From assembly GCF_003206045.1 (NCBI RefSeq), contig NZ_PZJM01000001.1, positions 301,358-365,357 of the forward strand: DNA of 64,000 bases. The letters run 5' to 3'. Made by a program: the position numbers and the translations under genes. Positions 8,556 to 17,793 of this stretch are shown here, piece after piece (position 1 is the first letter of the stretch; the number at the start of each line of letters is the position of its first letter). The notes below the pieces were generated by a model. The model was not told the DNA's origin and searched no databases. It was given only the letters and a program-made list of their open reading frames with translations. Source of the DNA: Salinicola lusitanus. Its GTDB lineage: Bacteria > Pseudomonadota > Gammaproteobacteria > Pseudomonadales > Halomonadaceae.

Positions 8556-9557
8556 ATGTCACGATTGTCCCACCGACTGGCCATCTTCACCGGCTGGCTG
8601 GCGCCTGCGCTGATGGTCGCCGGCTGCAGCGCCACGCCTCATCGCACCGCCATCGCGCCGGTGGAGCTGCTGGCGAGCACACCGAACATCGAATGGTGCG
8701 GCACCCTGGCACTGCCGTCGGAGTGGCAGGATGGAACCCCGGTGGGTGGACTCTCCGACCTGGGCTGGGACGAGGACGAGTCGATGCTGTTTCTGGTCTC
8801 GGATCGCGGCTGGCTGCACCGGGCGCGGCTGACGTTCAGCGGCAGCGGCGAGCTGCGCGACTACGAGCCGCTGGATACCTATCCGTTGCGGGGCGAGGAT
8901 GGCGCCATTCTGGCGCATGCCAGCAGCGACGCCGAGGCGCTGACGCTGGAGAACGCCGATGATGGCCTGCGCGGCAACACCCAACTGGTCATCGGCTTCG
9001 AGGGAGCGCCGGCAAGCGACGCCCGCTGGCAGCGTTTCTATCCCTCGGGGCTGGCCAGCGAACCGCCCCACCGCCCCGCGGCGCTGGCCGACGTCAACGC
9101 CAACGGTGGTCTCGAGGCGCTGACCGATACCCCCGATCACGGCCTGATCGGGGGTATCGAGGAACCGCCGACGGGATGGCCGCCCAAGCTGACCCGGCTG
9201 TTCACCCTCGACGGCTCCCGGGAGTGGCGTTACCCGCTGGCGGCCAATGCCAACAGTGCCCTGACCGCCCTCGAAACGCTGGATGGCGACTTGCTGGCGC
9301 TGGAGCGCGCCTACACGCCGCCAGCCTCGCTGGTGATCCGGCTACGCCGCGCCCATCTCGCCGACGATGGCAGCGTCGAAATCACCGAACTGGCCAGACT
9401 GTCCAATGGCGATGGCTGGTCGCTGGACAATTTCGAAGGCCTGGCGCGTATCGGTCATCACCGCTACCTGATGGTCAGTGACGACAACTTCAGCCTGATG
9501 CAACGTACCCTGCTGACCTGCTTCGCCATCAACGAACCCGATACGGCGACGCCGTGA
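8556..9557 (+). CDS. Phytase-like / esterase-like lipoprotein
   Basis: A 333-residue envelope protein. The N-terminus has a positively charged start, a hydrophobic stretch and the lipobox VAGC with Cys24 as the lipid-modified residue. The body looks like the beta-propeller family described as esterase-like activity of phytase (PF13449 type): early GLSDLGWDEDESMLFLVSDRG, a central SDAEALTLE segment and a terminal FEGLARIGHHRYLMVSDDN. The family has few characterised members and I cannot see a secure catalytic centre, so phosphatase or esterase activity is unproven. It is a single gene between the TRAP block and the formate block, with gaps on both sides. Confidence 0.7.
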   Translation: MSRLSHRLAIFTGWLAPALMVAGCSATPHRTAIAPVELLASTPNIEWCGTLALPSEWQDGTPVGGLSDLGWDEDESMLFLVSDRGWLHRARLTFSGSGELRDYEPLDTYPLRGEDGAILAHASSDAEALTLENADDGLRGNTQLVIGFEGAPASDARWQRFYPSGLASEPPHRPAALADVNANGGLEALTDTPDHGLIGGIEEPPTGWPPKLTRLFTLDGSREWRYPLAANANSALTALETLDGDLLALERAYTPPASLVIRLRRAHLADDGSVEITELARLSNGDGWSLDNFEGLARIGHHRYLMVSDDNFSLMQRTLLTCFAINEPDTATP

Positions 9558-9860
9558 CACCGGCGCACACGACCATTTTCAGGATGGGTGCCGACTTCCC
9601 CACCAACCACCCCCAGCCCCTTGCGCCCTCTGCCAGCCCTCACCTATGCACGAACAAGCATAATGATTTCCGCTAGTTGCCATTTCCGCCCGCGGATTCG
9701 ATCCTGCCGACTCTCGTTGATGAACACGGCAACAATAAGAAGAACTGTTCATACATTCTTCGCTCAAGCCCAAGGGCGCTCCTGCCGATGTAGAGCACGC
9801 AGTGTCTTCCCGGTAGGGCCGGCAGCGCCATCGACACGATAATCAAGAAGAGGGTTCAGG
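9558..9860. other. 303-bp intergenic region upstream of the OFA transporter
   Basis: No gene is supportable. The stretch presumably holds the promoter of the transporter at 9861, whose Shine-Dalgarno AGAGGG sits just upstream. A small interrupted dyad ATGC...GCAT is present near 9650. I see no convincing sigma-70 pair, terminator or repeat. Confidence 0.5.
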
Positions 9861-11516
9861 ATGAGTGGGATCAATCAGGCCGCGCTGGAGACCGGCGGCA
9901 ACACATCGGCGGGATTTTTCTCCCGCGAGAGAACGGTAGCGGGACCCAACTTCAATCGCTGGCTGGTGCCGACCGCGGCACTGGCGATTCACCTGTGTAT
10001 CGGCATGGCCTACGGCTTCTCGGTGTTCTGGCTGCCGATGAGCCAGCAGATCGTCGACGCCCCGGCCAGTTGCAGCAATCTCGGCCTGCTGCAGGCACTG
10101 ACCACCACCAGCTGTAACTGGAGCGTGGCCCAGGTCACCTATGTCTTCGGTATCTTCATCGCCATGCTGGGCGTCTCGGCAGCCATCTGGGGTGCCTGGC
10201 TCGAGCATGCCGGCCCGCGCAAGGCCGGCTGCATCGCGGCACTGTGCTGGGGCGGCGGCCTGATCGTCGGCGGCATCGGGGTCATGCAGCATCAACTGTG
10301 GCTGGTCTATCTCGGCTGCGGCGTGCTGGGCGGTATCGGCCAGGGCCTGGGCTACATCACACCGGTCTCGACCCTGATCAAGTGGTTCCCGGACCGGCGC
10401 GGCATGGCCACCGGCTTCGCCATCATGGGCTATGGCGGCGGCGCCATGGTCGGCGCGCCGCTGGCGGTAGTGCTGATGAACCACTATTCCACGGACGGCG
10501 GGACCGGTGTCGCCATGACGCTGATCACCATGGGGGTCATCTACGCCATCGTCATGGCCTGCGGCGCCATCGGCTTCCGAGTGCCACCCAACGGCTGGAA
10601 ACCGGCGGGCTGGACGGCACCGAAGGACGCCAAGGCCAACACCATGATCACCCAGGGCCACGTGCACCTGAACACGGCGTGGAAGACCAGGCAGTTCTGG
10701 CTGATCTGGGGCGTGCTGTTCCTCAACGTGACCGCCGGCATTGCCGTGATCTCCATGGCCAGCCCGATGCTGCAGGACGTCTTCGGCGGCGCCCTGGTCG
10801 GCCTCGCCGACCGCTCCGCCGCATTGAGCGAGGCACAGCAGGCGGCAGTGGTCGCCGCGGCTGCCGGCCTGGTCGGCCTGATCAGTCTGTTCAACAGCGT
10901 CGGCCGCCTGTTCTGGGCCTCGCTGTCGGACAAGATCGGGCGCAAGAACACCTACTACTGCTTTTTCGCGATCGGCATCGTCATGTACTGCCTGCTGCCG
11001 ATGTGGGGCCACCTGGGCATGGCCGGGCTGTTCGTGATCTCGATCTGCGTCATCCTGAGCATGTACGGCGGCGGCTTCGCCACGGTGCCGGCCTATCTCG
11101 CCGATATCTTCGGCACCCAGATGGTCGGCGCCATCCACGGCCGCCTGCTCACCGCCTGGACCGCTGCCGGTCTGGTCGGCCCGCTGATCATCGCCGCTCT
11201 GCGCCAGGCCCAGCTCGACGCCGGCGTGGAGCCGAGTCTGGTCTACGACCGCACGCTCTACATCATGGCGGGGCTGCTGTTCCTGGGTCTGATCTGCAAC
11301 TCGCTGGTCAAGCCGGTCAAGCCGGAGCAGCAGATGAGCGAAGAGGAACTGGCCCGTGAGCGCTTGCTGCAGAAGGAAGACACCGTCTCCTCCAATGCCG
11401 AGACCGCGGCTCGCGGCAGCTTCGGTATCGGCGGCGTGCTGGCCTGGCTCGGCGTGGGCGTACCGTTCCTGATCGGCCTCTACATCGCTCTGGCCAAGGC
11501 GGCCGCGCTGTTCTGA
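9861..11516 (+). CDS. OFA-family MFS transporter (oxalate/formate antiporter-like) with C-terminal extension
   Basis: A 551-residue major facilitator, longer than the usual 400-430 residues. Twelve helices span about 30-490; family features are GMAYGFSVFWLPM, the loop DRRGMATGFAIMGYGGGAMVG and a second-half SDKIGRKN loop. It belongs to the oxalate:formate antiporter group. After helix 12 a charged linker leads to an extra hydrophobic segment ending ALAKAAALF, which resembles the separate small subunit some OFA transporters have downstream; that link is from memory. It is followed by the formate dehydrogenase regulator and genes, so a role in formate or oxalate movement is likely. Confidence 0.85.
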   Translation: MSGINQAALETGGNTSAGFFSRERTVAGPNFNRWLVPTAALAIHLCIGMAYGFSVFWLPMSQQIVDAPASCSNLGLLQALTTTSCNWSVAQVTYVFGIFIAMLGVSAAIWGAWLEHAGPRKAGCIAALCWGGGLIVGGIGVMQHQLWLVYLGCGVLGGIGQGLGYITPVSTLIKWFPDRRGMATGFAIMGYGGGAMVGAPLAVVLMNHYSTDGGTGVAMTLITMGVIYAIVMACGAIGFRVPPNGWKPAGWTAPKDAKANTMITQGHVHLNTAWKTRQFWLIWGVLFLNVTAGIAVISMASPMLQDVFGGALVGLADRSAALSEAQQAAVVAAAAGLVGLISLFNSVGRLFWASLSDKIGRKNTYYCFFAIGIVMYCLLPMWGHLGMAGLFVISICVILSMYGGGFATVPAYLADIFGTQMVGAIHGRLLTAWTAAGLVGPLIIAALRQAQLDAGVEPSLVYDRTLYIMAGLLFLGLICNSLVKPVKPEQQMSEEELARERLLQKEDTVSSNAETAARGSFGIGGVLAWLGVGVPFLIGLYIALAKAAALF

Positions 11517-11541
11517 TTCCGGCGCACCGCCCCTGAACGAC

Positions 11542-11565
11542 GGCCGGACACGATCGTGTCCGGCC
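11542..11565. terminator. Perfect 24-bp palindrome between convergent genes, candidate bidirectional terminator
   Basis: GGCCGGACACGA followed directly by its reverse complement lies 25 bases after the OFA transporter stop and 2 bases before the end of the convergent regulator gene. The stem is GC-rich on both strands, but neither side has a clear T-run, so intrinsic termination is plausible rather than certain. Confidence 0.5.
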
Positions 11566-11567
11566 CT

Positions 11568-12641
11568 CTACCCGCGATCTCCCGCCAGTAGCGCCTCGAA
11601 CGTCTCCACTTCGCCACACCGATCCGCCGCATAGCCGGTCAGTGATTCGAGCTGGGCGAGAAATCCCTTGGATCCCATGAACGCCAGCAGATCCTGGACG
11701 TTCTGCTGCCGCAGTCGATCCTCGGGGCAGACCAGCAGGTAGTGTTCGGTGGAGAGCGGCTCGAAATCGAGCCCGAACTGCGCCGCCGCCGCTTCCAGAC
11801 CAAACCCGACATCGGCCATGCCCGAGGCGACGTAGGCCGCCACCGCCGTGTGGGTGAACTCCTCCCGTTCGGCGCCCTGGATCTGGGCCTCTTCGATCCC
11901 CTTCTCCTCCAGCAACAGATTGAACAGGATCCGCGTGCCGGAGTGCTCGTCGCGATTGATGAAGCGCACCCCGGGTCGGGTGAGATCGTTCAGCCCCCCG
12001 ATGCGATCGCGATCCGCGGCGCGCAGGATCAGTCCCTGACGCCGGGTCACGAACCGGATCACGCGCAGCTTCTGACGCCCCAACTGCCGCCGATAGACCT
12101 GCATCACCCGCCTCGCCAGTCGCGGGCAGGTAGGCAGATGGAAGCTGGCCAGGTCGCACTCGCCGCGCTCCATGGCATTCAGCGCTTCCTCGGGATGGCA
12201 GTAGCGCAGATCGAGTTCGCTGCAGCTCCCCGGCAGCAGCGCCACCGCGTAGCCGTGGGTAGCGTGCAGCCGCAACACCGGGTGAGCGCCCGCCAGCAGC
12301 TGCTGCAACTGGTTGTTGAGTTCCGAGGCCATACTGTCGATCTGCGGTCCCAGACGCGCCTTCACGCGTTGCTCCGACCACAGTAGCTTTTCCCCCAGGG
12401 GGGAGAGCCGAGTGCCGTGCCCCTTGCGCATCTCCACCAGTGCCATGCCGAAGAACGCCTCGCCACGATTGAGCAGATTCCAGGCGTGACGGTAGGAGAC
12501 ACCGGCAGCTTCGGCAGCGCGTGTCAGCTTGCCGGACTCGCGCAGATTGGCAAGCAGACGAAACAGCACCGGGTCGAGCAGCTCGCCATCGTCACTTCGA
12601 AACAGCCAGGCCGGGGTGATATTCAACTTTTTTCTAAGCAT
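11568..12641 (-). CDS. ModE-like HTH regulator with periplasmic-binding-like domain (probable formate dehydrogenase regulator)
   Basis: A 357-residue DNA-binding regulator. Residues about 20-110 form a ModE/LysR-type winged helix (SGKLTRAAEAAGVSYRHAWN, then GTRLSPLGEKLL). Residues about 125-330 form a substrate-binding-protein-like sensor, with NRDEHSGTRILFNLLL and AYVASGMADVGFG characteristic of the PBP-like family fused to ModE-type heads. It is divergent from fdsG across 167 bases and is therefore the probable regulator of the formate dehydrogenase operon, sensing formate or molybdate or an oxyanion. Regulators in this position are often called FdsR. The start ATG lacks a strong Shine-Dalgarno sequence. 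Confidence 0.8.
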   Translation of the reverse strand: MLRKKLNITPAWLFRSDDGELLDPVLFRLLANLRESGKLTRAAEAAGVSYRHAWNLLNRGEAFFGMALVEMRKGHGTRLSPLGEKLLWSEQRVKARLGPQIDSMASELNNQLQQLLAGAHPVLRLHATHGYAVALLPGSCSELDLRYCHPEEALNAMERGECDLASFHLPTCPRLARRVMQVYRRQLGRQKLRVIRFVTRRQGLILRAADRDRIGGLNDLTRPGVRFINRDEHSGTRILFNLLLEEKGIEEAQIQGAEREEFTHTAVAAYVASGMADVGFGLEAAAAQFGLDFEPLSTEHYLLVCPEDRLRQQNVQDLLAFMGSKGFLAQLESLTGYAADRCGEVETFEALLAGDRG

Positions 12642-12701
12642 CTTCGTTCATATTTTTCGTGTCTCCAGGGAGTGCTAGTTTGGCGAATAGCGGGACCCTG
12701 A

Positions 12702-12716
12702 CTTAAACCAGTTAAG
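12702..12716. promoter_or_regulatory. CTTAA-N5-TTAAG dyad in the regulator/fdsG divergent region
   Basis: A perfect 5-bp inverted repeat with a 5-bp centre lies midway between the divergent regulator and fdsG genes, shortly before a TATAAG hexamer at 12729-12734 that could be the fdsG -10 element. Spacing and symmetry suit a site for the adjacent regulator. This is a candidate from pattern only. Confidence 0.35.
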
Positions 12717-12808
12717 AACGACGATTCCTATAAGACGATTGGACGAGTCCCGACATGCGTGAAGTCACCGTCGGGCACAGACCAGCAACTTGATGAGACG
12801 ACCAGGCC

Positions 12809-13315
12809 ATGTCACACGCTAGTCCGCAGGCCGCCGACACCTGGACGTCGGCGCAGATCCAGGCAGTGGTGGACGAGTATCGCTCGTTGCCGGGCGCCAT
12901 GCTGCCGACGCTCCACGCGCTCCAGAACCGTTTCGGTCACATCCCCGAGGCGGCGATCCCGATCGTCGCCGAGGCGCTGCGCCACACCCGCGCCGAGGTG
13001 CACGGCATCATCAGCTTCTACCACCACTTTCGCACCCAGCCACCGGGGCGCCACGTGATCCAGGTGTGTCGCGCCGAGGCCTGCCAGGCGGTGGGCGCAC
13101 GGGCGCTGGAAGCCCACGTCAAGTCCGCGCTGGGGGTCGACTACCATCAGACCACGGCGGATCGCGAGTTCACCCTGGAGCCGGTCTACTGCCTCGGCAA
13201 CTGCGCCTGCGGGCCGTCGCTGCGGGTCGACGACGAGATCCATGGGCGCATGGACGCCGCCGGCTTCGACCGCCTGGCGGCCCAGCTCAGCGCCACCGTG
13301 GTGGAGGTGAAGTGA
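12809..13315 (+). CDS. fdsG: NAD-dependent formate dehydrogenase gamma subunit
   Basis: A 168-residue cytoplasmic subunit of the molybdenum-containing, NAD-linked formate dehydrogenase, homologous to NuoE. The thioredoxin-like [2Fe-2S] domain has its four ligands as Cys87 and Cys92 (CRAEAC) and Cys128 and Cys132 (CLGNC). It relays electrons within the diaphorase half, next to the FMN subunit FdsB. It is the first gene of fdsGBAD; its stop overlaps the fdsB ATG by one base. A weak AGG precedes the ATG. Order G-B-A in front of a formate-type Mo subunit separates it from the true nuoE at 59267. Confidence 0.93.
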   Translation: MSHASPQAADTWTSAQIQAVVDEYRSLPGAMLPTLHALQNRFGHIPEAAIPIVAEALRHTRAEVHGIISFYHHFRTQPPGRHVIQVCRAEACQAVGARALEAHVKSALGVDYHQTTADREFTLEPVYCLGNCACGPSLRVDDEIHGRMDAAGFDRLAAQLSATVVEVK

Positions 13316-14871
13316 TGACGACCACGATCTATGTGCCGTGTGACACCACCGCCCGCTCCCTCGGCGCCGACGCCGTGGCGGCCCGCCTGACACGGGCCGC
13401 CGATCGTCTGGGCGTGGCGATCCAGCTCAAGCGCAACGGCTCCCGCGGGCTGTTCTGGCTGGAGCCGCTGGTGGAGGTCGAGACCGCGGCGGGCCGGGTG
13501 GCCTATGGTCCGGTGGCGCCCACCGACGTCGACGCTCTGGTCGAGGCCGGCCTGTTCGAGGGCCGGCAGGAGCACGACCTGGCCCTCGGCGACATCGAGG
13601 CGCACCCCTATCTGGCTCGCCAGCAGCGGCTGACCTTCTCGCGCATCGGTCTGACCGACCCGCTGTCGCTCGAGGATTACACCGCACGGCAGGGCTTCGC
13701 CGGCCTCCAGCAGGCGCTGGCGCTGACGCCCCAGGGTATCGTCGACGAGGTCAAGGCCTCGGGGCTGCGCGGGCGTGGCGGTGCGGCCTTCCCCACCGGC
13801 ATCAAGTGGCAGACCGTGCACGACACCCCGGCGGCGCAGAAGTACATCGTCTGCAATGCCGACGAGGGCGACTCCGGCACCTTCGCCGACCGCCTGGTGA
13901 TGGAGTGCGACCCCTTCATGCTGATCGAGGGCATGACCATCGCCGGGCTCGCCGTGGGTGCCACCCAGGGCTATATCTATCTGCGCTCGGAGTATCCGCT
14001 GGCCCAGGCGATGCTCGACGAGGCGATCGTCCGCGCCGAGGCGGCCGGCTACCTGGGCGATGACATCCTCGGCAGCGGCCAGACCTTCCACCTCGAAGTG
14101 CGCCTGGGCGCCGGTGCCTATATCTGCGGCGAGGAGACCTCGCTGCTGGAGAGCCTGGAGGGCAAGCGCGGGCTGGTGCGCGCCAAGCCGCCGCTACCGG
14201 CGATCGAGGGCCTGTTCGGCCAGCCCACCGTGGTCAACAACGTGCTCTCGCTGGCCGCCGTGCCGTTCATTCTCGACCAGGGCGGCCAGGCCTACGCCGA
14301 CTACGGCATGGGCAGGTCCCGCGGCACCCTGGCGCTGCAGCTGGCTGGCAACGTCGCCCGCGGCGGGCTGGTCGAGCTGGCCTTCGGCACCACCCTGCGC
14401 GAGCTGATGGAGAGCTTCGGCGGCGGCACGCGCAGCGGCCGCCCGCTCAAGGCGGTGCAGGTGGGCGGGCCGCTGGGCGCCTATCTGCCGCAGAACCAGT
14501 GGGACACCCCGCTCGACTATGAGGCCTTCGCCGCCTTCGGTGGCGTGGTCGGCCACGGCGGCGTGGTGATGTTCGACGACAGCGTCGACATGGGCGCCCA
14601 GGCGCGCTTCGCCATGGAGTTCTGCGCAGTGGAGTCCTGCGGCAAGTGCACCCCGTGCCGCATTGGCGCCGTGCGCGGCGTCGAGGTGATCGACCGTATC
14701 CGCGCCGGCGACGCGGCCGACGACAATCTGGTGCTGCTCGCCGACCTGTGCGAGACCATGGTGGACGGTTCGCTGTGCGCCATGGGGGGCATGACCCCCT
14801 TCCCGGTGCAGAGCGTGATGAAGCACTTTCCCGATGACCTGACCCGGCCCCTGGCCGAAGGCGGGAGGTAA
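13315..14871 (+). CDS. fdsB: NAD-dependent formate dehydrogenase beta subunit (FMN/NAD site)
   Basis: A 518-residue NuoF-like diaphorase subunit. The first 130 or so residues form a thioredoxin-like domain, absent from the housekeeping NuoF in this window. The FMN/NADH fold follows, with GLRGRGGAAFPTGIKW, NADEGDSGTFADR and GAYICGEETSLLESLEGK, then the [4Fe-4S] motif ESCGKCTPCRIG. It reduces NAD+ with electrons from FdsA. The true start is the ATG at 13315 overlapping the fdsG stop; the longer open frame to 13066 lies inside fdsG. Two bases separate it from fdsA. Confidence 0.94.
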   Translation: MTTTIYVPCDTTARSLGADAVAARLTRAADRLGVAIQLKRNGSRGLFWLEPLVEVETAAGRVAYGPVAPTDVDALVEAGLFEGRQEHDLALGDIEAHPYLARQQRLTFSRIGLTDPLSLEDYTARQGFAGLQQALALTPQGIVDEVKASGLRGRGGAAFPTGIKWQTVHDTPAAQKYIVCNADEGDSGTFADRLVMECDPFMLIEGMTIAGLAVGATQGYIYLRSEYPLAQAMLDEAIVRAEAAGYLGDDILGSGQTFHLEVRLGAGAYICGEETSLLESLEGKRGLVRAKPPLPAIEGLFGQPTVVNNVLSLAAVPFILDQGGQAYADYGMGRSRGTLALQLAGNVARGGLVELAFGTTLRELMESFGGGTRSGRPLKAVQVGGPLGAYLPQNQWDTPLDYEAFAAFGGVVGHGGVVMFDDSVDMGAQARFAMEFCAVESCGKCTPCRIGAVRGVEVIDRIRAGDAADDNLVLLADLCETMVDGSLCAMGGMTPFPVQSVMKHFPDDLTRPLAEGGR

Positions 14872-14873
14872 GC

Positions 14874-17753
14874 ATGTTGCAATATTTCGAACCCGACGCA
14901 TCCCACGCCGCCCAGTTCGCCCGCGACCTGGGCACCCCGGCGCGTTTCTCCGAGACCCAGGTGGCGCTGACCATCGACGGCCACAGCATCAGCGTGCCCG
15001 AAGGCACCTCGGTGCTGCGCGCCGCAGCGCTCGCCGGTATCACTATTCCTAAGCTGTGCGCCTCGGACAATCTCGAAGCGTTCGGCTCGTGCCGCCTGTG
15101 CGCGGTGGAGATCGAGGGCCGACGCGGCCTGCCGGCCTCCTGCACCACGCCGGTCACCGAGGGCATGGCGGTCACCACCCAGAACGCCCGGCTGGCCAAG
15201 CTGCGTCGCAACGTGATGGAGCTCTACATCTCCGATCACCCGCTGGACTGCCTGACCTGCCCCGCCAACGGCGACTGCGAGCTGCAGGACATGGCCGGCG
15301 CAGTGGGCCTGCGCGAGGTGCGCTACGGCTTCGACGGCGCCAACCATCTCGACGCCGAAACCGACGACTCCAACCCCTACTTCAGCTTCGACCCCAGCAA
15401 GTGCATCGTCTGCTCGCGCTGCGTACGCGCCTGCAACGAGGTCCAGGGCACCTTCGCCCTGACCATCGAGGGGCGCGGCTTCGACTCCAAGGTCGCCGCC
15501 GGGCAGAACGAGCCGTTCATGGACTCCGAGTGCGTCTCCTGTGGCGCCTGCGTGCAGGCCTGCCCCACCTCGACGCTGATGGAGAAGAGCGTGATCGAGC
15601 AGGGCGTGCCCGAGCACAGCGTGGTCACCACCTGCGCCTACTGCGGCGTGGGCTGCTCGTTCGAGGCGCAGATGAAGGGCGATAAGCTGGTGCGCATGGT
15701 GCCCTACAAGGGCGGCGACGCGAACCACGGCCACTCCTGCGTCAAGGGGCGCTTCGCCTTCGGCTACGCCACCCACAAGGATCGCATCAAGGAGCCGATG
15801 ATCCGCGACGCGATCGATCAGCCGTGGCGCGCCGTCTCCTGGGAAGAGGCGATCGCGTTCGCCGCCCGACGCCTCAGGGAGACCCAGACGAAGTACGGGC
15901 GCGAGAGCATTGGCGGCATCACCTCCTCGCGCTGCACCAACGAGGAGACCTATCTGGTCCAGAAGCTGATCCGCGCCGCCTTCGGCAACAACAATACCGA
16001 TACCTGCGCGCGTGTCTGCCACTCCCCCACCGGTTACGGACTGAAGACCACCCTGGGCGAATCCGCCGGTACCCAGACCTTCGATTCGGTGATGCAGGCC
16101 GACACCATCCTGGTGATCGGGGCCAACCCCACCGACGCCCATCCGGTGTTCGCCTCGCAGATGAAACGCCGTCTGCGCCAGGGGGCGACCCTGATCGTCG
16201 CCGACCCGCGGCGGATTGATCTGCTCAAGACTCCTCACGGCGGCAGGAACCTGCACCTGCCGCTCAAGCCGGGCACCAACGTGGCGCTGGTGAATTCGCT
16301 GGCCCACGTGGTGGTGACCGAAGGTCTGGAGGATGCCGACTTCATCGCGAAACGCTGCGACAGCGACGCCTACCAGCGCTGGCGCGGCTTCATCCAGGAA
16401 CCCCAGAACTCCCCGGAAGCCCTCGAGAACGTGACCGGCGTGCCCGCCGTCCAGGTCCGCGAAGCGGCCCGCGCCTACGCCAACGCCGGCAACGGGGCGA
16501 TCTACTACGGCCTCGGCGTTACCGAGCACAGCCAGGGCTCGACCATGGTGATGGGCATCGCCAATCTGGCGATGGCGACCGGCAACATCGGCCGCGAGGG
16601 GGTCGGGGTCAATCCGCTGCGCGGCCAGAACAACGTCCAGGGCTCCTGCGACATGGGCTCCTTCCCCCATGAGCTGCCCGGCTATCAGCACGTCGCCGAC
16701 CCGGCGGTGCGCGAGAAGTTCGAGGCGGTCTGGCACACCCCGCTGGACGACGAGCCGGGGCTGCGCATCCCCAACATGTTCGATGCCGCCATCGCCGGTA
16801 CCTTCAAGGGGCTCTATGTCCAGGGCGAGGATATCGCCCAGTCCGACCCCAACACCCAGCATGTCGAGGCGGCGCTGACCGCGCTGGACTGCCTGATCGT
16901 GCAGGACATCTTCCTCAACGAGACCGCCAAGTACGCCCATGTGCTGCTGCCCGGCTCCACGTTCCTCGAGAAGAACGGCACCTTCACCAACGCCGAACGC
17001 CGCATCAACCGCGTGCGCAAGGTGATGCCGCCGGTGGCCGGCAAGGAGGACTGGGAGGTCACCCAGGACCTGGCCAACGCGATGGGCTATCCGATGCACT
17101 ACACCCATCCTTCCGAGATCATGGATGAAATCGCCCAGCTGACACCGACCTTCACCGGCGTCAGCTATGCCAAGCTCGAGGCGCGAGGCAGTATCCAGTG
17201 GCCCTGCAACGACGCCTTCCCCGACGGCACCCCGACCATGCACGCGCTGGACTTCCCCATCGGCAAGGGCAACTTCGCGATCACCGAGTACGTCCCCACC
17301 GAGGAGCGCGCCAGTCGACGCTACCCGCTGCTGCTGACCACCGGGCGCATTCTCAGCCAGTACAACGTCGGCGCCCAGACCCGGCGTACCGCCAACAGTG
17401 CCTGGCACGCCGAGGACGTGCTCGAGATCCACCCCAGCGACGCCGAAGTACGCGGCATCGCCGATGGCGACTGGCTTGGTATCAGCAGCCGCGTCGGACG
17501 CACGGTGCTGCGCTGCCGGGTCAGCGAGCGCATGGCGCCGGGGGTGGTCTACACCACCTTCCACCATCCTGGCAGCGGGGCCAACGTGATCACCACCGAC
17601 AACTCGGACTGGGCCACCAACTGCCCGGAGTACAAGGTGACGGCGGTGCAGGTGGAGAAGGTCTCCCAGCCCTCTTCCTGGCAGCAGCATTTCCAGCGCT
17701 TCGACGAACGCCAGCAGCGTTATCTGGAATCTGCAGAGGCGGCGCTCAAATGA
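14874..17753 (+). CDS. fdsA: NAD-dependent formate dehydrogenase alpha subunit (molybdenum catalytic subunit)
   Basis: A 959-residue catalytic subunit oxidising formate to CO2. Residues about 28-240 are the NuoG-like iron-sulfur part: a [2Fe-2S] ferredoxin domain, a His/Cys cluster with CLTCPANGDC, then two [4Fe-4S] motifs (CIVCSRCVRAC and CVSCGACVQAC). A further CAYCGVGC motif opens the bis-MGD molybdopterin domain. The Mo ligand is Cys382 followed by His383 in RVCHSPTG, the pair found in formate dehydrogenases. The molybdopterin-binding C-terminal domain ends near residue 930. Cysteine at this position, not selenocysteine, fits the oxygen-tolerant NAD-linked class. Confidence 0.95.
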   Translation: MLQYFEPDASHAAQFARDLGTPARFSETQVALTIDGHSISVPEGTSVLRAAALAGITIPKLCASDNLEAFGSCRLCAVEIEGRRGLPASCTTPVTEGMAVTTQNARLAKLRRNVMELYISDHPLDCLTCPANGDCELQDMAGAVGLREVRYGFDGANHLDAETDDSNPYFSFDPSKCIVCSRCVRACNEVQGTFALTIEGRGFDSKVAAGQNEPFMDSECVSCGACVQACPTSTLMEKSVIEQGVPEHSVVTTCAYCGVGCSFEAQMKGDKLVRMVPYKGGDANHGHSCVKGRFAFGYATHKDRIKEPMIRDAIDQPWRAVSWEEAIAFAARRLRETQTKYGRESIGGITSSRCTNEETYLVQKLIRAAFGNNNTDTCARVCHSPTGYGLKTTLGESAGTQTFDSVMQADTILVIGANPTDAHPVFASQMKRRLRQGATLIVADPRRIDLLKTPHGGRNLHLPLKPGTNVALVNSLAHVVVTEGLEDADFIAKRCDSDAYQRWRGFIQEPQNSPEALENVTGVPAVQVREAARAYANAGNGAIYYGLGVTEHSQGSTMVMGIANLAMATGNIGREGVGVNPLRGQNNVQGSCDMGSFPHELPGYQHVADPAVREKFEAVWHTPLDDEPGLRIPNMFDAAIAGTFKGLYVQGEDIAQSDPNTQHVEAALTALDCLIVQDIFLNETAKYAHVLLPGSTFLEKNGTFTNAERRINRVRKVMPPVAGKEDWEVTQDLANAMGYPMHYTHPSEIMDEIAQLTPTFTGVSYAKLEARGSIQWPCNDAFPDGTPTMHALDFPIGKGNFAITEYVPTEERASRRYPLLLTTGRILSQYNVGAQTRRTANSAWHAEDVLEIHPSDAEVRGIADGDWLGISSRVGRTVLRCRVSERMAPGVVYTTFHHPGSGANVITTDNSDWATNCPEYKVTAVQVEKVSQPSSWQQHFQRFDERQQRYLESAEAALK

Positions 17754-17793
17754 GCGCCGCCGGCCACTCTTCCGATACCAGGGAGCGCGCGAG

